This document shows positions 48,733 to 58,386 of a DNA stretch of 64,000 nucleotides, in pieces. The position numbers were made by a program, and so were the translations under genes. Source of the stretch: Emiliania huxleyi CCMP1516 (taxonomy: Eukaryota; Haptophyta; Isochrysidales; Noelaerhabdaceae). The first letter of the stretch is position 1. Each line of letters begins with the position of its first letter. The stretch lies in contig NW_005200793.1 of the NCBI RefSeq assembly GCF_000372725.1, positions 112,730-176,729 on the forward strand, in the 5' to 3' direction. The notes beneath the pieces were generated by a model that did not search any database, was not told the DNA's origin, and saw only the letters and a program-made list of their open reading frames with translations.

Positions 48733-51386
48733 TCACACGCTCCGACGACCATGCACGGCCATCGGAGGCGCCACGTCGGCGGCAGCTGTCGGTCTCGGTG
48801 CGGGGCCGCTGCCTCGAACGACGGTGGCAAAGGAGGGCGGGTCGATGCCCCGAGCAGTGTCAATGGCAAGCGCCGAGACGACCGCGATGTCCTTGGCAAC
48901 GTCTTCGGTCGGAACCGCTGCCGTGCGGCGGCGCTCCGCAACGCGTCCATTGGGCGTGTGCGAAACGCCCTCACTTGCTTGGACATTCCGGCGGCGGCGC
49001 CAGACGCAGAGCGCGCCGATCGCAAGAAACGCTGAGGCCGCAGAAGCGGCGGCGATCGCCACGGCCCCCGTGGCCATGCGAGACGACGAAGCGCTTGGGC
49101 CGTTCGACGACAAGAAGACTTCGCCATTCCCAGCCGGGCCCGCGGGCGAACTTGGTGCCGGCGATGGTGGCGGCGATGGCGACGGAGGAGGCGCCGGCGA
49201 CGGCGCCGGCGCCGGCGACGGTGGCGGCGATGGCGACGGTGGCGGCGATGGCGACGGTGGCGGCGATGGCGACGGAGGAGGCGGCGATGGCGACGGAGGA
49301 GGCGATGGCGACGGAGGAGGCGGCGATGGCGACGGAGGAGGCGCCGGCGACGGAGGAGGCGCCGGCGACGGAGGAGGCGAAGGTAGTGGCGGCGACAGAG
49401 GCGGGGCCGGCGGGCCAGGCGGAAGGGACCACACTTGGAAGCTTCCTGGCGCAGCGCCTGCCGCCCTCTCGAGCGCTGCGGGGTAGTCTGGAGCGCTGAC
49501 GGTTGCGAGGAGCAGCGCGCCTTGCTCCTCGGTAAGGAACGTGAGCGCGATGGTGATGTTGGTCCAGCCGGGCGAGGTCTCGGGCGGTGTGATGCCGGTG
49601 AGCGTAAGCGTGTGCACCATGTCAGGAGCCGTCGCCGCCACGATCGCCGCGTAGATCGTTGACAGCTCGCCATCGAGCGCCACGGCGTCGGCGAGCTGGC
49701 GCCGGGACGGAACCTTTGGCAGAGGCGTCATGACGCCAACCTCAACGCGAAGCGTGGTCACGGGTGGGAGCGCCGGCGCCGGTGGCGGGAGCGGCGCCGG
49801 TGGAGACGGGTCTGGCGGAGACGGTGGTGGTAATGGCGGCGGAGGCGACGGCGGTGGTGGCGGCGGCGACGGCTGCTGGGACGGAGGCGGCGGGGCGGGC
49901 GAAGGCGGAAGGCGTGGGGCCGGCGGCGGCGCGGGGCTCGTAAGACTCTCGCAGAGGAAAGGGAGAACTGCCGACGCGACGTCCGCCGCGCTTGCCTCGA
50001 CAAAGGCATGCTCCTCTAGCGGACGCGAGGCCATCGCGCCCAGGACATTCGCGTCGGCCTCGCCAAAGCCGGCGGCGACGACGAGGTAGCCGGCGGCCTT
50101 GAGCTGGCCAGCCTGTGCGATGGCCTGCTCGTCGCCGCCATAGTCGGGCTGGTTGGACCCGTCGGTGAGCATGACGACTGCGCCGCGCCGCGGGTTGCCC
50201 GTCGCCTCGTTCTGCGCCTCGCGGGCCAGGTCTAGGGAGTCCTTGGCCAGCGCGAGCGCGTCCACCATGTTGGTGCCGCCGGAGGACGTCGCCGAGAGGC
50301 AGTAGCGAGAACCGCAGTCTTCGCAGTCCCGGCCAAGGCCGCACACGGAGAAGCTTGACCCGCTGCCGCCATCGTCGCATTGGCCATCGTGGGCATGCCA
50401 GCAGGTGTCGTCGCACCCGACGTCGCACTGCGGGTCGTACGACTCGATCTCGCTGAGCAGCTCGACCTCGCTCGAGCCGAGAGGCGCGACGACAGCGGCG
50501 GTGTCGGAGAAGTAGATGAGCCCGATTTGCGCCGCGTCGGGGCCGACGAGGAAGTGATTGACGAGGGAGCCGGCGAAGCTGCGGACTGCGGCTTCGGTGC
50601 CCGCAGGCGAAGCCGGCCACGAGTCGGCCATCGATGCCGAGCGGTCGAGGATGAGCACCAGGTCGAGCGGCGCGTCGCACATTGGCGGCGGTGGCGAGAG
50701 CGGGCCGGGCGAGGGAGGGGGTGGTGGCGGTGCTGGGTCAGGCGAGGGCGGCGGCGGCGGCGGCGGAGACGGTGGTGGAAATGGCGGCGGCGGCGGTGGC
50801 GGTGGTGGCGACGCCGGCGACGGTGGTGGTGGGCCGGGCGAGGGCAGCAGCGGGGTCGGCGACGTTGGTGGTGGGCCGGGCGAAGGCGGCGGTGGCGACG
50901 GCGGAGCCGGCGACGGTGGTGGTGAAGGAGGGTGCATCCACTGCGTGCTGACGACCACCGATTCTCCAGGGCCGCCACCGAGCGGGATCGACGTGGGCGT
51001 GGGAGTGACGTCCGTGAGGCGTACAGTGGCGACGCCGGAGAAGTCGTCCGAGGAGGGCCACGAGTCGTCGTCCCACAAGTAGAATCCGGCAAAGTCACCG
51101 ACCTGTGGAGGCCAGGGCGGGGCGGATAAGAAGCGCAAGCCGTGCGGCGTCGGAGGGCCATCCCAGTGGCTCGGTCGGACAATCGCTACGGGCGCACGTT
51201 CGCGTTGAATTCACAGCAGAAGGGCGGAGACCAGCGCGGCGTGCGGTCGTTCGAGATCGTGCTGGAACGGCAATGCTCGTAGCAGACGCCTCCGCTGCAG
51301 CGCTTGACGATGACGTAGGAGTCAGGCCAACTAAACCAATCCTCCCAGGCGCCGAGCGACGCAGAGTGGACGCAGGCCTTCAGCAT
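48733..51386 (-). CDS. Surface protein: C2-like domain, Pro-rich hinges, vWA domain with Cys-rich insert, C-terminal TM
   Basis: Two exons (51386-51198, 51102-48733; GT-AG intron of 95 nt) join in phase to 852 aa. The first ~110 residues resemble a C2 domain (WPDSYVIVKRCSGG...RTPRWSPPF...FYLWDDDSWPSSDDFSG). SPPPP-rich hinges follow, then a von Willebrand A domain with an intact MIDAS start (LVLILDRSASM), GLIYFSDTAAV and AVVMLTDGSNQPD. Inside the vWA lies a Cys-rich insert (CDVGCDDTCWHAHDGQCDDGG...DCEDCGSRYC) related to LNR/algal Cys modules. A second Pro-rich hinge, a beta-rich region and a TM helix (VAIAAASAASAFLAIGALCVW) near residue 750 end in a cytosolic tail. Likely an adhesive cell-surface protein. 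The true N-terminus and signal peptide may lie in further 5' exons. Confidence 0.78.
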
Positions 51387-51512
51387 GGCTGGTGGTTGCG
51401 GACGACGCCCGTTGGGCGGTGCCGAGAGACAAACCGATCGCCACGAAACCAGGCTGCTCGAACAACCCGCCGGATTGTTGCGGCCATTCCGAGCAATGAA
51501 GAACTCAAAGCA

Positions 51513-51545
51513 GCACGACACTGGGCACGGGACTGGCGCATTAGT
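51513..51545 (+). repeat. GCACGACACTGGGCACGGGACTGGC fragment of the dispersed element
   Basis: Short copy of the motif seen at 32690-32725 and 32980-33010. Confidence 0.7.
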
Positions 51546-51669
51546 ATAACCGTGTACGAGAATTAGTTCAACTGTGAACGGGGATATGTGCGGGACTCCG
51601 GCTTGCCTTCTGCCCTGTTTGTCGGCCCTTGCGAGACGCTCTTTCTGAGGCCCAGCCTGCAGATCCTTC

Positions 51670-52497
51670 TTGATGTCGTCGAGACGGCGGCGTGGTGCGA
51701 TGGACGACCACGAGGAAGAGGAGGAGGAGGACGATGAAGACGAGGAGGAGACCGTCTCCTTCGATGGAGCCGTCGAAGCGTGGAACATGGACGGAAGCTC
51801 GGACGCTCAAGCTGAGAGCGGATCATGGCTCCGAGACGCGGAGGAAGCGACCGGGCGAAGGCGAGGGCGGTGCTCGTTCGACGGCTGCCCCAACCAGGCC
51901 GAGGTGGGCGGCCACGTGTGGATTAGAGGCGAGGGTTGCTTCATCGCGCCCATATGTAGGCCGTGCAATCGGCACGACAACCCTGAAAGGATGCAGGGCG
52001 CGGGTGCCTGCCTTCGCGCGAACATCGTGGTGACGAAGACCGCGATGACGGAAGGGATGCGGAACGCTGAGCGCAGGATCGCGGTCGGTGGCGGCGGTGG
52101 CGGCGACGGCGGCGGCGGCGGTGGCGGACGCAGCGGCGGCGGACGCAGTGGAGGCGGACGCAGCGGATGCGGACGCGGACGTCGGTGCGATTCCTGCGAC
52201 GACGATATCTCTGACAGGCCAGCAAACCATTCGTTGTGTTATCAGTGTTGGTCTGGTGGCAGTGGCGGCGGCGGACGTAGTGGCGGCGGCGCGCGCGGAC
52301 GACGGTGCGAGTCGTGCAGCTACGACATCTCTGACAGGCCAGCCAGCCACCGGTTGTGTATTGACTGTTGGTCCGGCGGCGGACGCAGCGGCGGCGATGG
52401 GCGAGGTGGGCGCAGGGGAGGCCGCACTTGCGATGATTGCGGCGTCAGCATCGCTTACGCCCCAGCCACGCACAGGTTCTGCCGAGATTGCTTTTAG
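51670..52497 (+). CDS. Zinc-finger protein with three CxxC...CxxC modules
   Basis: 275 aa. An acidic start (DDHEEEEEEDDEDEEE) is followed by a zinc-binding module (CSFDGCPNQAEVGGHVWI...IAPICRPCN) like small HNH-neighbour or zinc-ribbon proteins, then a Gly/Arg/Ser-rich linker and three repeats of CDxCxxxISDRPAxHxLCxxCW. The last copy (CDDCGVSIAYAPATHRFCRDCF) is diverged. The repeats look like a rubredoxin-like finger amplified in tandem; GGGRSGGGRSGG linkers recall RNA-binding RGG proteins. A nucleic-acid role is likely but unproved. It overlaps in antisense the possible 5' extension of the vWA gene. No family name can be given. Confidence 0.7.
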   Translation: MMSSRRRRGAMDDHEEEEEEDDEDEEETVSFDGAVEAWNMDGSSDAQAESGSWLRDAEEATGRRRGRCSFDGCPNQAEVGGHVWIRGEGCFIAPICRPCNRHDNPERMQGAGACLRANIVVTKTAMTEGMRNAERRIAVGGGGGGDGGGGGGGRSGGGRSGGGRSGCGRGRRCDSCDDDISDRPANHSLCYQCWSGGSGGGGRSGGGARGRRCESCSYDISDRPASHRLCIDCWSGGGRSGGDGRGGRRGGRTCDDCGVSIAYAPATHRFCRDCF

Positions 52498-52808
52498 CTC
52501 CGCTGTGTGTGCACATTCTGTAAACCTGTGCACACACAGCACATTCTGCTGGAAAAGCCTGCTCGTGTCCAATCGTCCCAGTCTCTCCGTTCTCCGTTCG
52601 TCCTCCTTTTCCCGTGCTCAGATGAGGCCAAGGGAGGGATGGGAGGACGGCACGCCGCCACCACACAGGGATTTTAAGGAGAGGTGTGTGATGCGCTAGC
52701 CGTCGCCCACAATATACCTAAAACCCTAGGGAGCAACCCGTGCTCAGTGTCGTGCGGTCGAGTCGTGTTTTTATCTTTCGCCCAGGCACTCTCAGAACAC
52801 CGTCGGCA

Positions 52809-55404
52809 ATGGAGCCGCGAGGCTCTGCTGCACTCTCCGACACGCCGTACACGCTCTTCGCCAGCAGCAGTGACGGCCGCCGGGCCGGTAGCTGGCCGTA
52901 CCTCTGCACACTCCTCGCTGTGCTCCTGGGCACCGGCGTGCACGCGTCCAAGGAGGCGCTCGTGCCGAGCGAGAAGTCGCTCGAGGCGCTCGGCCTCTCC
53001 CCGGTTTGCTATTCGGCGCTCACCATCACGCCCGTGGCTCTCGGTATCGTCACGCCTCTCGCGTGGGGGCGGCTGTGGGACACGAGGGCGGCGCTTGTCC
53101 TAGTTGGCGCTCCGCTCGGCGAACTGGTCGGCTCGGGCCTCACCGCCTGCGGGCTGCTCGCGCTCGGCGCCAGGAACAGCCCCGCCGCCGCCGCCGCCAT
53201 ACTCGCCGGCCTGGTCGCCTCGTCCGCCTGCCGCGCGGGCATCACGATCGCCGAGTTCTCGCTGGTCGGCCGCGTCTGCGGCAGGAACGCGGCGGCTGGC
53301 TTTGGCGCGCTGGTGGTCGCCAAGCACGGAATGGGCTCGCTGATGTCGTGGGCAGTTCCCATTTTGCTCGGCGAAGGCGCGCTGAGAGCCCCGGATTGCC
53401 ACTCCCCTCGAGAGTACCCGGACACGTCCTCGAGAGTGACTGTTGCTTGGTACTGTGACTGTTGGTGGTGGTGTGAGGGGAGGGGCGTGAGCGGTGGTGT
53501 GTGCGGTGGTGTGTGCGGTGGTGGTGGTGGTGTGAGGGGAGGGGCGTGAGCGGTGGTGTGTGCGGTGGTGTGTGCGGTGGTGGTGGTGGTGTGAGGGGAG
53601 GGGCGTGAGCGTGGCCCGCCCTCCGAGACGGCGCTAGAGGCGGACATGTTCCTCTGTCAGGCGCGCTCGGCGTCGCGCCGTTGCTCTCCCTGCAGCTCCT
53701 CCTCCTCGCCCCCCACGCCATCGCCGTCTGCTCGGGCGCAGCTGTTGGACCCGCTGGCGTCTCCGCGCCTCTGCCTGATGGCTCAGCCTCCGATTCCTTC
53801 TCCCAGGCGCAGCCCTTTCCGTGTTGCACCGTCCGGCGGCGGGAGAGGGCGGCGGCGGCGATCTGCCTGAGGTGGCCTCGAAGCTGCTAGAAGGCAAGGT
53901 GCTATGAGAGGGCGAACACAGCTGCACGGCGAGAGGTGTGAAGAGACGCTGCTCACAGCAGCCGGTTGTGCTGCAGGTTGGGACGCTTCACGCATACCAC
54001 TCCGTGCGCGCGCGCAGCTCGCGGCGAGCACCCAAACGTCTCAGGGACGTACGGGTGAGGCGTGAATCCACGGTAGGTGCGCGTGCAGCTCGCGGCGAGC
54101 ATGGGCAGTCTCTCGACCCGGAGCGCGGGCGCGCTCCTCGCTTCGAACGACCTCGTCGCCATCGCGCTGCTGCCGCTGCTCGTCCTAGAAGCGGAACACG
54201 CAATCTCGTCACCTCACCCCCACCTCCCACGCCACCGCCTCCATCGCCGCCACCACCACCCCCCTCACCGCCGCCGACGCCGCCACCACCCTCGAGCCCC
54301 GTCCACACCGTTCACGGCTCGAGGTGTGCCATCGCGCTGCTGCCGCTGCTCGTCCTAGAAGCGGAATACGCCGTCTCGTCTTCCTAGTAGCGCTCGAGAG
54401 GACGCGTCTTGAACCGCATTCGGCCGTGTTCAACTGCGTTCGCTCATGTCGTAGCCCCTCGTATTCCGCGGTGATTGGCGCTTCTTGCACAAGCTCACCG
54501 CACCCCGAGGGTGCCAAACAACAACAGACACTTATGGCTCTCTGATGCCCAATGCGTGCACTCGTCCCTCTCTGTATGTGTGGGTTCGTGTGTGCGGGGG
54601 CCCTCCTTGTCTCTGCCCAGGCAGTGTGAGGTAACACCTACCTACCTACCTACCTACCTAGGCTGCTCATGCTCTCCTCGCGCTCGCTCAACGGGCTGCG
54701 CGCGCTGCTGGTGGCGACGCCGGTGGCGAGCGCGGTCGCGGTGGCCGTGCTGCTGCTCAGGGCGCGATATCTCCCGAGATCCGCCGAGATCCACCGAGAC
54801 TACACGATATGTGTGTCTCTTAGCGTCATCGCCGCGGAGCTGGAAGCAGCGCCGGGCGATGACGGCTTACCGCCCCCAGCCCCCCCCCCCATCGGCACAG
54901 CCCGGCCGCCAATGAGAGTGAGGCCCGTGCTGCTGCTGCAGGTGCGCAGCCACGGCAGCGTGCACGCCGAGCTCTTCGCGCTCTCCCTCCTCGAGGTTGG
55001 CGCTCCCGTGGTTCCGCTCGCGCTGCTGCCGCGCGCAAGCCGTCGGGCGGGCGGCGGTTTCGGCGGCCGAGATGGGGACACGGATCTCGGCCAATCTCGG
55101 CCAATGGATGGAGCATCTGATCACACACAGACAATCACAGGGGCAAACATGGGCGGCTGTGGGCGAGGGGAACGGAAGACTCTGAGAGGAGAGGGGAGGA
55201 GAGGAGAGAGGAGAAGAGGAGAGAGGAGGGGAGAGGAGAGGAGAGGAGAGGAGACTGGTGAGAGGAGAGGAGAGGAGAGGGAGAGGGAGAGGGAGAGGAG
55301 GGGAGAGAAGCGGAGAGAGGAGAGGAGTGGAGTGAGAGGAGGGGAGAGGAGGGGAGAGGAGGGGAGAGGAGAGGAGAGCCAACGTCAGCTGTGGATGCTC
55401 TAGG

Positions 55405-55481
<77 letters not shown>

Positions 55482-56060
55482 GCTCACCCACGCGCACCGG
55501 GCCTTGCACTTTAAATGCCGTGGGGCTCCTGTCGTTAGACGTGGAGACGCGAGGGTTGCCCCCCCTTGCCCCACCACCTCGTGTGTGTGGAGAAGTTTAC
55601 CTTACCTTACCTTACCTTGCTCTAGGGTGGGTGCCAAGCGACCGACTGGGCACGGCATACGGCACAATCGAGACTCTCTTCATCCTCATGCAAATCACGA
55701 TCACGATGCTGCTCGGGGTGCACGCTCCGTCGACTCGGAACGGCGGTACCAGTCACCGTTGACGGAGCAGTAGTTGTGAATTCGTCATAGGTGCTCCGCT
55801 CCGTCGATTCGGACGGCGACGGCATCCCCGACGCCGAGGACCCCGACGGAAAGTGGCGTTTCGTCGGGCCGCTGAGCCTGCTCGCGGGCGGTTTTGCCGG
55901 CGCGGCAGTGGTGTCGGTGCTCCTCCTCGAGCGAGTCGGCGGGGGGGCGGTTGTGCGGGGGAGCGACGCCGACCGCGGTTGCCAGCCGTGCTTGGCAATG
56001 ATCGGCCGGACGCCCTCGTGTGGTGAGACTGAGAGTGGGGCAGCACGCGCGCGTATTTAG
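52809..56060 (+). CDS. Major-facilitator-type transporter (MFSD1-like), multi-exon, partly resolved
   Basis: Exon 1 (52809-53370) encodes a soluble start and TM helices with MFS character: SWPYLCTLLAVLLGTGVHAS, ALGIVTPLAWGRLWDTR (the loop 2-3 signature region), and SLVGRVCGRNAAAGFGALVVAKHGMGSLMSW. A GC-AG intron (53371-53660) leads to ALGVAPLLSLQLLLLAPHAIAVCSG. Later hydrophobic pieces lie at about 54100-54210, 54669-54780, 55620-55720 and the last exon 55791-56060, which begins VLRSVDSDGDGIPDAEDPDG and ends in a TM helix (GPLSLLAGGFAGAAVVSVLLLER). Intermediate splice sites are not all fixed. Repeats fill several introns. Substrate unknown; relation to MFSD1 is from helix order and the short acidic loop. 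Confidence 0.55.
53473..53609 (+). repeat. Minisatellite, about 62-bp unit, two-plus copies
   Basis: GTGAGGGGAGGGGCGTGAGC followed by GGTGTGTGC units repeats within intron 1 of the MFS-like gene. Confidence 0.92.
54160..54380 (+). repeat. 51-bp direct repeats bracketing an intron of the MFS-like gene
   Basis: 54160-54210 and 54330-54380 (CATCGCGCTGCTGCCGCTGC ... CTCGTC) differ at three positions. Between them is a CCACC/CACCGCC-rich stretch ending in CCGTTCACGGCTCGAGGTG. This is a larger version of the exon-copy intron pattern. Confidence 0.85.
55170..55480 (+). repeat. GAGAGGA purine tract and (CA)n microsatellite
   Basis: About 200 nt of GAGAGG/GAGGGGA units (55170-55380) and then a perfect CA tract (about 55406-55480), both within the MFS-like gene's introns. 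The purine strand could form triplex DNA. Confidence 0.93.
55570..55618 (+). repeat. Dispersed GTGTGTGGAGAAGTTTACC motif, copy 3
   Basis: CACCACCTCGTGTGTGTGG, then AGAAGTTTACCTTACC repeated CTTAC units. Relatives at 12755 and 30470. Confidence 0.75.
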
Positions 56061-56300
56061 CGAGAGTAACGCGACCGGTCCCCGATCAGACAGTGTTATT
56101 TACGTACCAAGGTATGCAAAGAGTGAATGCAGACAGGGTCAGGGAGATAGAGGGACCCCGTACGGGACGATCGTGTCGTGAGACACTGTGTCTCCCCAGC
56201 AGTCAGGCCCGCCCGGGGGAACGGCGGTTTGGGGATTTTTGGTGGTTGGGGTAAACACCTCACGAGACCGGGTGCGGGTCAGGCTCCACGCCCCACCACT
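56061..56300. other. No gene seen
   Basis: Short gap between converging genes, without recognisable elements. Confidence 0.4.
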
Positions 56301-58013
56301 CTACACGCTAGAACGCCTGGTCGCAGCTCGTTCGCCGCGGGGGCTCGTGCTTCCGCTCGTGATGAAGAGCTGAGCCACGTCCTGGTCTCGGCAACGCTGC
56401 CGCGGTCGATGTGGCGCCAGCAACACGGGTGGCGAGCGGGCGGCGGGCGGCGAGCCGCCTTCACCTCTCCAAGCCTGTGTGCTTGGCGGGGCGTACACGC
56501 CCGGGGAAGGGCGCCCGCGGCCAAACCCAACCGCGCGCGGCGCCGTCGGCGGCGATGACGGTCGAGCTACTCCCAGGGGCGCACTTGCCTCGAGGTCCGC
56601 GAGCTCGGCTTCGGCGTCCAAGGAGCTCCACCTCCGTCCAAAGGAGTGGTCCGTCACAGTCCAGGGCGCGATGTCAGCGGCCAAGGACTGATGCGTGTTC
56701 TGCACGTGCCACTCCGTCAGCGCCTCGAGCCTGTCACGCGCCGCCTCGGCATAGTCGTCGTTGACCATCTTGGCGCGTGCTGTGTGAGGCACGCGCACTG
56801 GCTGCGCGTCTCTCCTCCTCTCCCGCGCCCGCAGCCGAGGCAGCTGGGGAAGTGGGCTCTGCGGCAGGGGGCTCTGAGGCGAAGTCGCTGGGGAGACGCT
56901 CTCGTCGCTGGCGCTGGTGCTTGCAATCGAGGCGCCATACTTTGAGCCCGCATACTGCGCAACATTCAGCAGCGGAGGCACCCGGTTCCTGTCCCCCGTG
57001 CGAAGCCCAGAGAGCGTCAGCACCAAGTGGCCGCTTAGCTGCCTTAAAGCGCTGAGCGCACACCCCACCAGCTTCTCGCGGTCGCCGGACGCGGACGCGA
57101 GCATCGCAGCGAGCACGTCGAGCTGCCGCTGCGCTGCTGCGAGCTCTGCGTGCAGCCCGTCTGTCTCAAGCACCGACGGCCTCGAGTCCGCCTTCCCTCC
57201 GCCCAGGCCCAACAAGACCTTGAGCCTCGCCACCTCCGCCTCCAAGTCGGCCACCCGCCTCTGATCCGCCGCCGCCAGCGCCGCCGCCGCCGCCGCCTCT
57301 TCGGCGGCTGTCGCCGCCCACTCCTGCTCGTCGCTCACCTCCGGCGAACCCCTAGGTTCCTCCTCCTTTGCGTCGACATCCATCTTTGCGGCGGTTGGCT
57401 GCCCCGCGGCGCGCTCCGCCTTCACCTCGACAACGTCAGGCGATGACCTTTGCTCTGCGGCTACGGGCTCCGTCTGGGTCGCCTGGGTCGCCTGCACCGC
57501 AGCCGCGGAGCCTGTCTGCCCGTGGCATGTGTCAGCCGCAACCACCCCTTTGACTGCAGAATCCGGGGCAGACACCGCCATGGCCTGTTCAAGCTGCTCA
57601 GTGAGCGCTCGTAGCTGAGCCTCCAGCACGTCCCCCTTCGCTGTCGCCTCTGCCAAGTCTGCCTGCATGACCTGCACTTGCTCCAGAGCTGTCTGTGTCG
57701 CCTGCTCCGCGGACGCCATTGCAGCCTGGTGCTGGGCGGCGAGGGTCTGCACCGCCCTCTCCTCCCTCTTCGCTTGCCCCTCCATCTGCTGTTGCAGGCG
57801 CTCGACAGCTGTCTTGGCACGCTGCTCTGTTGCCGCCGCCTCCGCCTGCGCTGCCGCCGCCACAGTCCTGGCCTTTGCGAGCTCTGTTTGCAGCGCGTCC
57901 ACCAGCGTGCTGAGGTCTTTAGCCTGTTGCGCCCGCGAACGTAGACCATCACTGTACAGCGCCGCCGCCTTGTGCACGATCCCAAGCTGTTCCCCCTCTT
58001 CTGCTCCTATCAA
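56301..58013 (-). CDS. Coiled-coil protein of unknown function
   Basis: A 570-aa intronless frame. Residues 15-150 and 240-330 are Ala/Gln/Glu/Leu heptad-rich coiled coil. Between them is an acidic, Ser/Pro-rich linker. The C-terminal third is Pro/Ser/Arg-rich with SPQSPLPQSPLPQLP repeats, then WHVQNTHQSLAADIAPWTVTDHSFGRRWSSLDAEAELADLE, which reads like a conserved short domain. I do not recognise a family. It may be a cytoskeletal or centrosomal scaffold, but nothing here proves it. Start at Met1 of the frame; the region upstream lacks further coding signal. Confidence 0.6.
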   Translation of the reverse strand: MIGAEEGEQLGIVHKAAALYSDGLRSRAQQAKDLSTLVDALQTELAKARTVAAAAQAEAAATEQRAKTAVERLQQQMEGQAKREERAVQTLAAQHQAAMASAEQATQTALEQVQVMQADLAEATAKGDVLEAQLRALTEQLEQAMAVSAPDSAVKGVVAADTCHGQTGSAAAVQATQATQTEPVAAEQRSSPDVVEVKAERAAGQPTAAKMDVDAKEEEPRGSPEVSDEQEWAATAAEEAAAAAALAAADQRRVADLEAEVARLKVLLGLGGGKADSRPSVLETDGLHAELAAAQRQLDVLAAMLASASGDREKLVGCALSALRQLSGHLVLTLSGLRTGDRNRVPPLLNVAQYAGSKYGASIASTSASDESVSPATSPQSPLPQSPLPQLPRLRARERRRDAQPVRVPHTARAKMVNDDYAEAARDRLEALTEWHVQNTHQSLAADIAPWTVTDHSFGRRWSSLDAEAELADLEASAPLGVARPSSPPTAPRAVGFGRGRPSPGVYAPPSTQAWRGEGGSPPAARSPPVLLAPHRPRQRCRDQDVAQLFITSGSTSPRGERAATRRSSV

Positions 58014-58386
58014 GTGCTCAAGTGCTCAAGATCACCCGAGCGAGAGCAGCTGAGTCTGCCTCTGGCCTCGCCTCCCTCTCCTTCAGGCTCGCTATCGTGG
58101 CATCCTATGGGCCGTCCAGACTATCGACCTCTGGCTAGTCAGCCAGCCCCACTCTGAGTGAGGGCGCCATGTGAAGTACAGCGATCGCTACTCGAGTAAC
58201 TCGCAAAACACTGGTGTTGCTAAAAATCTCTCTCTCTCTCCCAACTCGCTGGTCTCTCCGCAAGGCCTCTCCCCTCGACCGCGTCGAATCTCCACACAAT
58301 CTTTTTATTTTTTACTTCTTGGGAACGGCGTTCCTTTGAAGCCGACGGTCGGGTTCTCTCGACCGTCCTCGTCGGTGTCCTAGTCG
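58014..58386. other. Intergenic, between divergent genes
   Basis: AAGTGCTCAAGTGCTCAAGATCACCCGAG (read as two repeats of AAGTGCTC then a CCGAG word) lies near 58012-58040. Nothing else is recognised. Promoters for both flanking genes should lie here. Confidence 0.4.

Noticed and set aside
49150..49420. GGCGATGGCGACGGAGGAGGC array as a CRISPR or satellite
   Set aside because: It is the coding DNA of the SPPP hinge of the vWA protein on the minus strand, and the sequence is eukaryotic.
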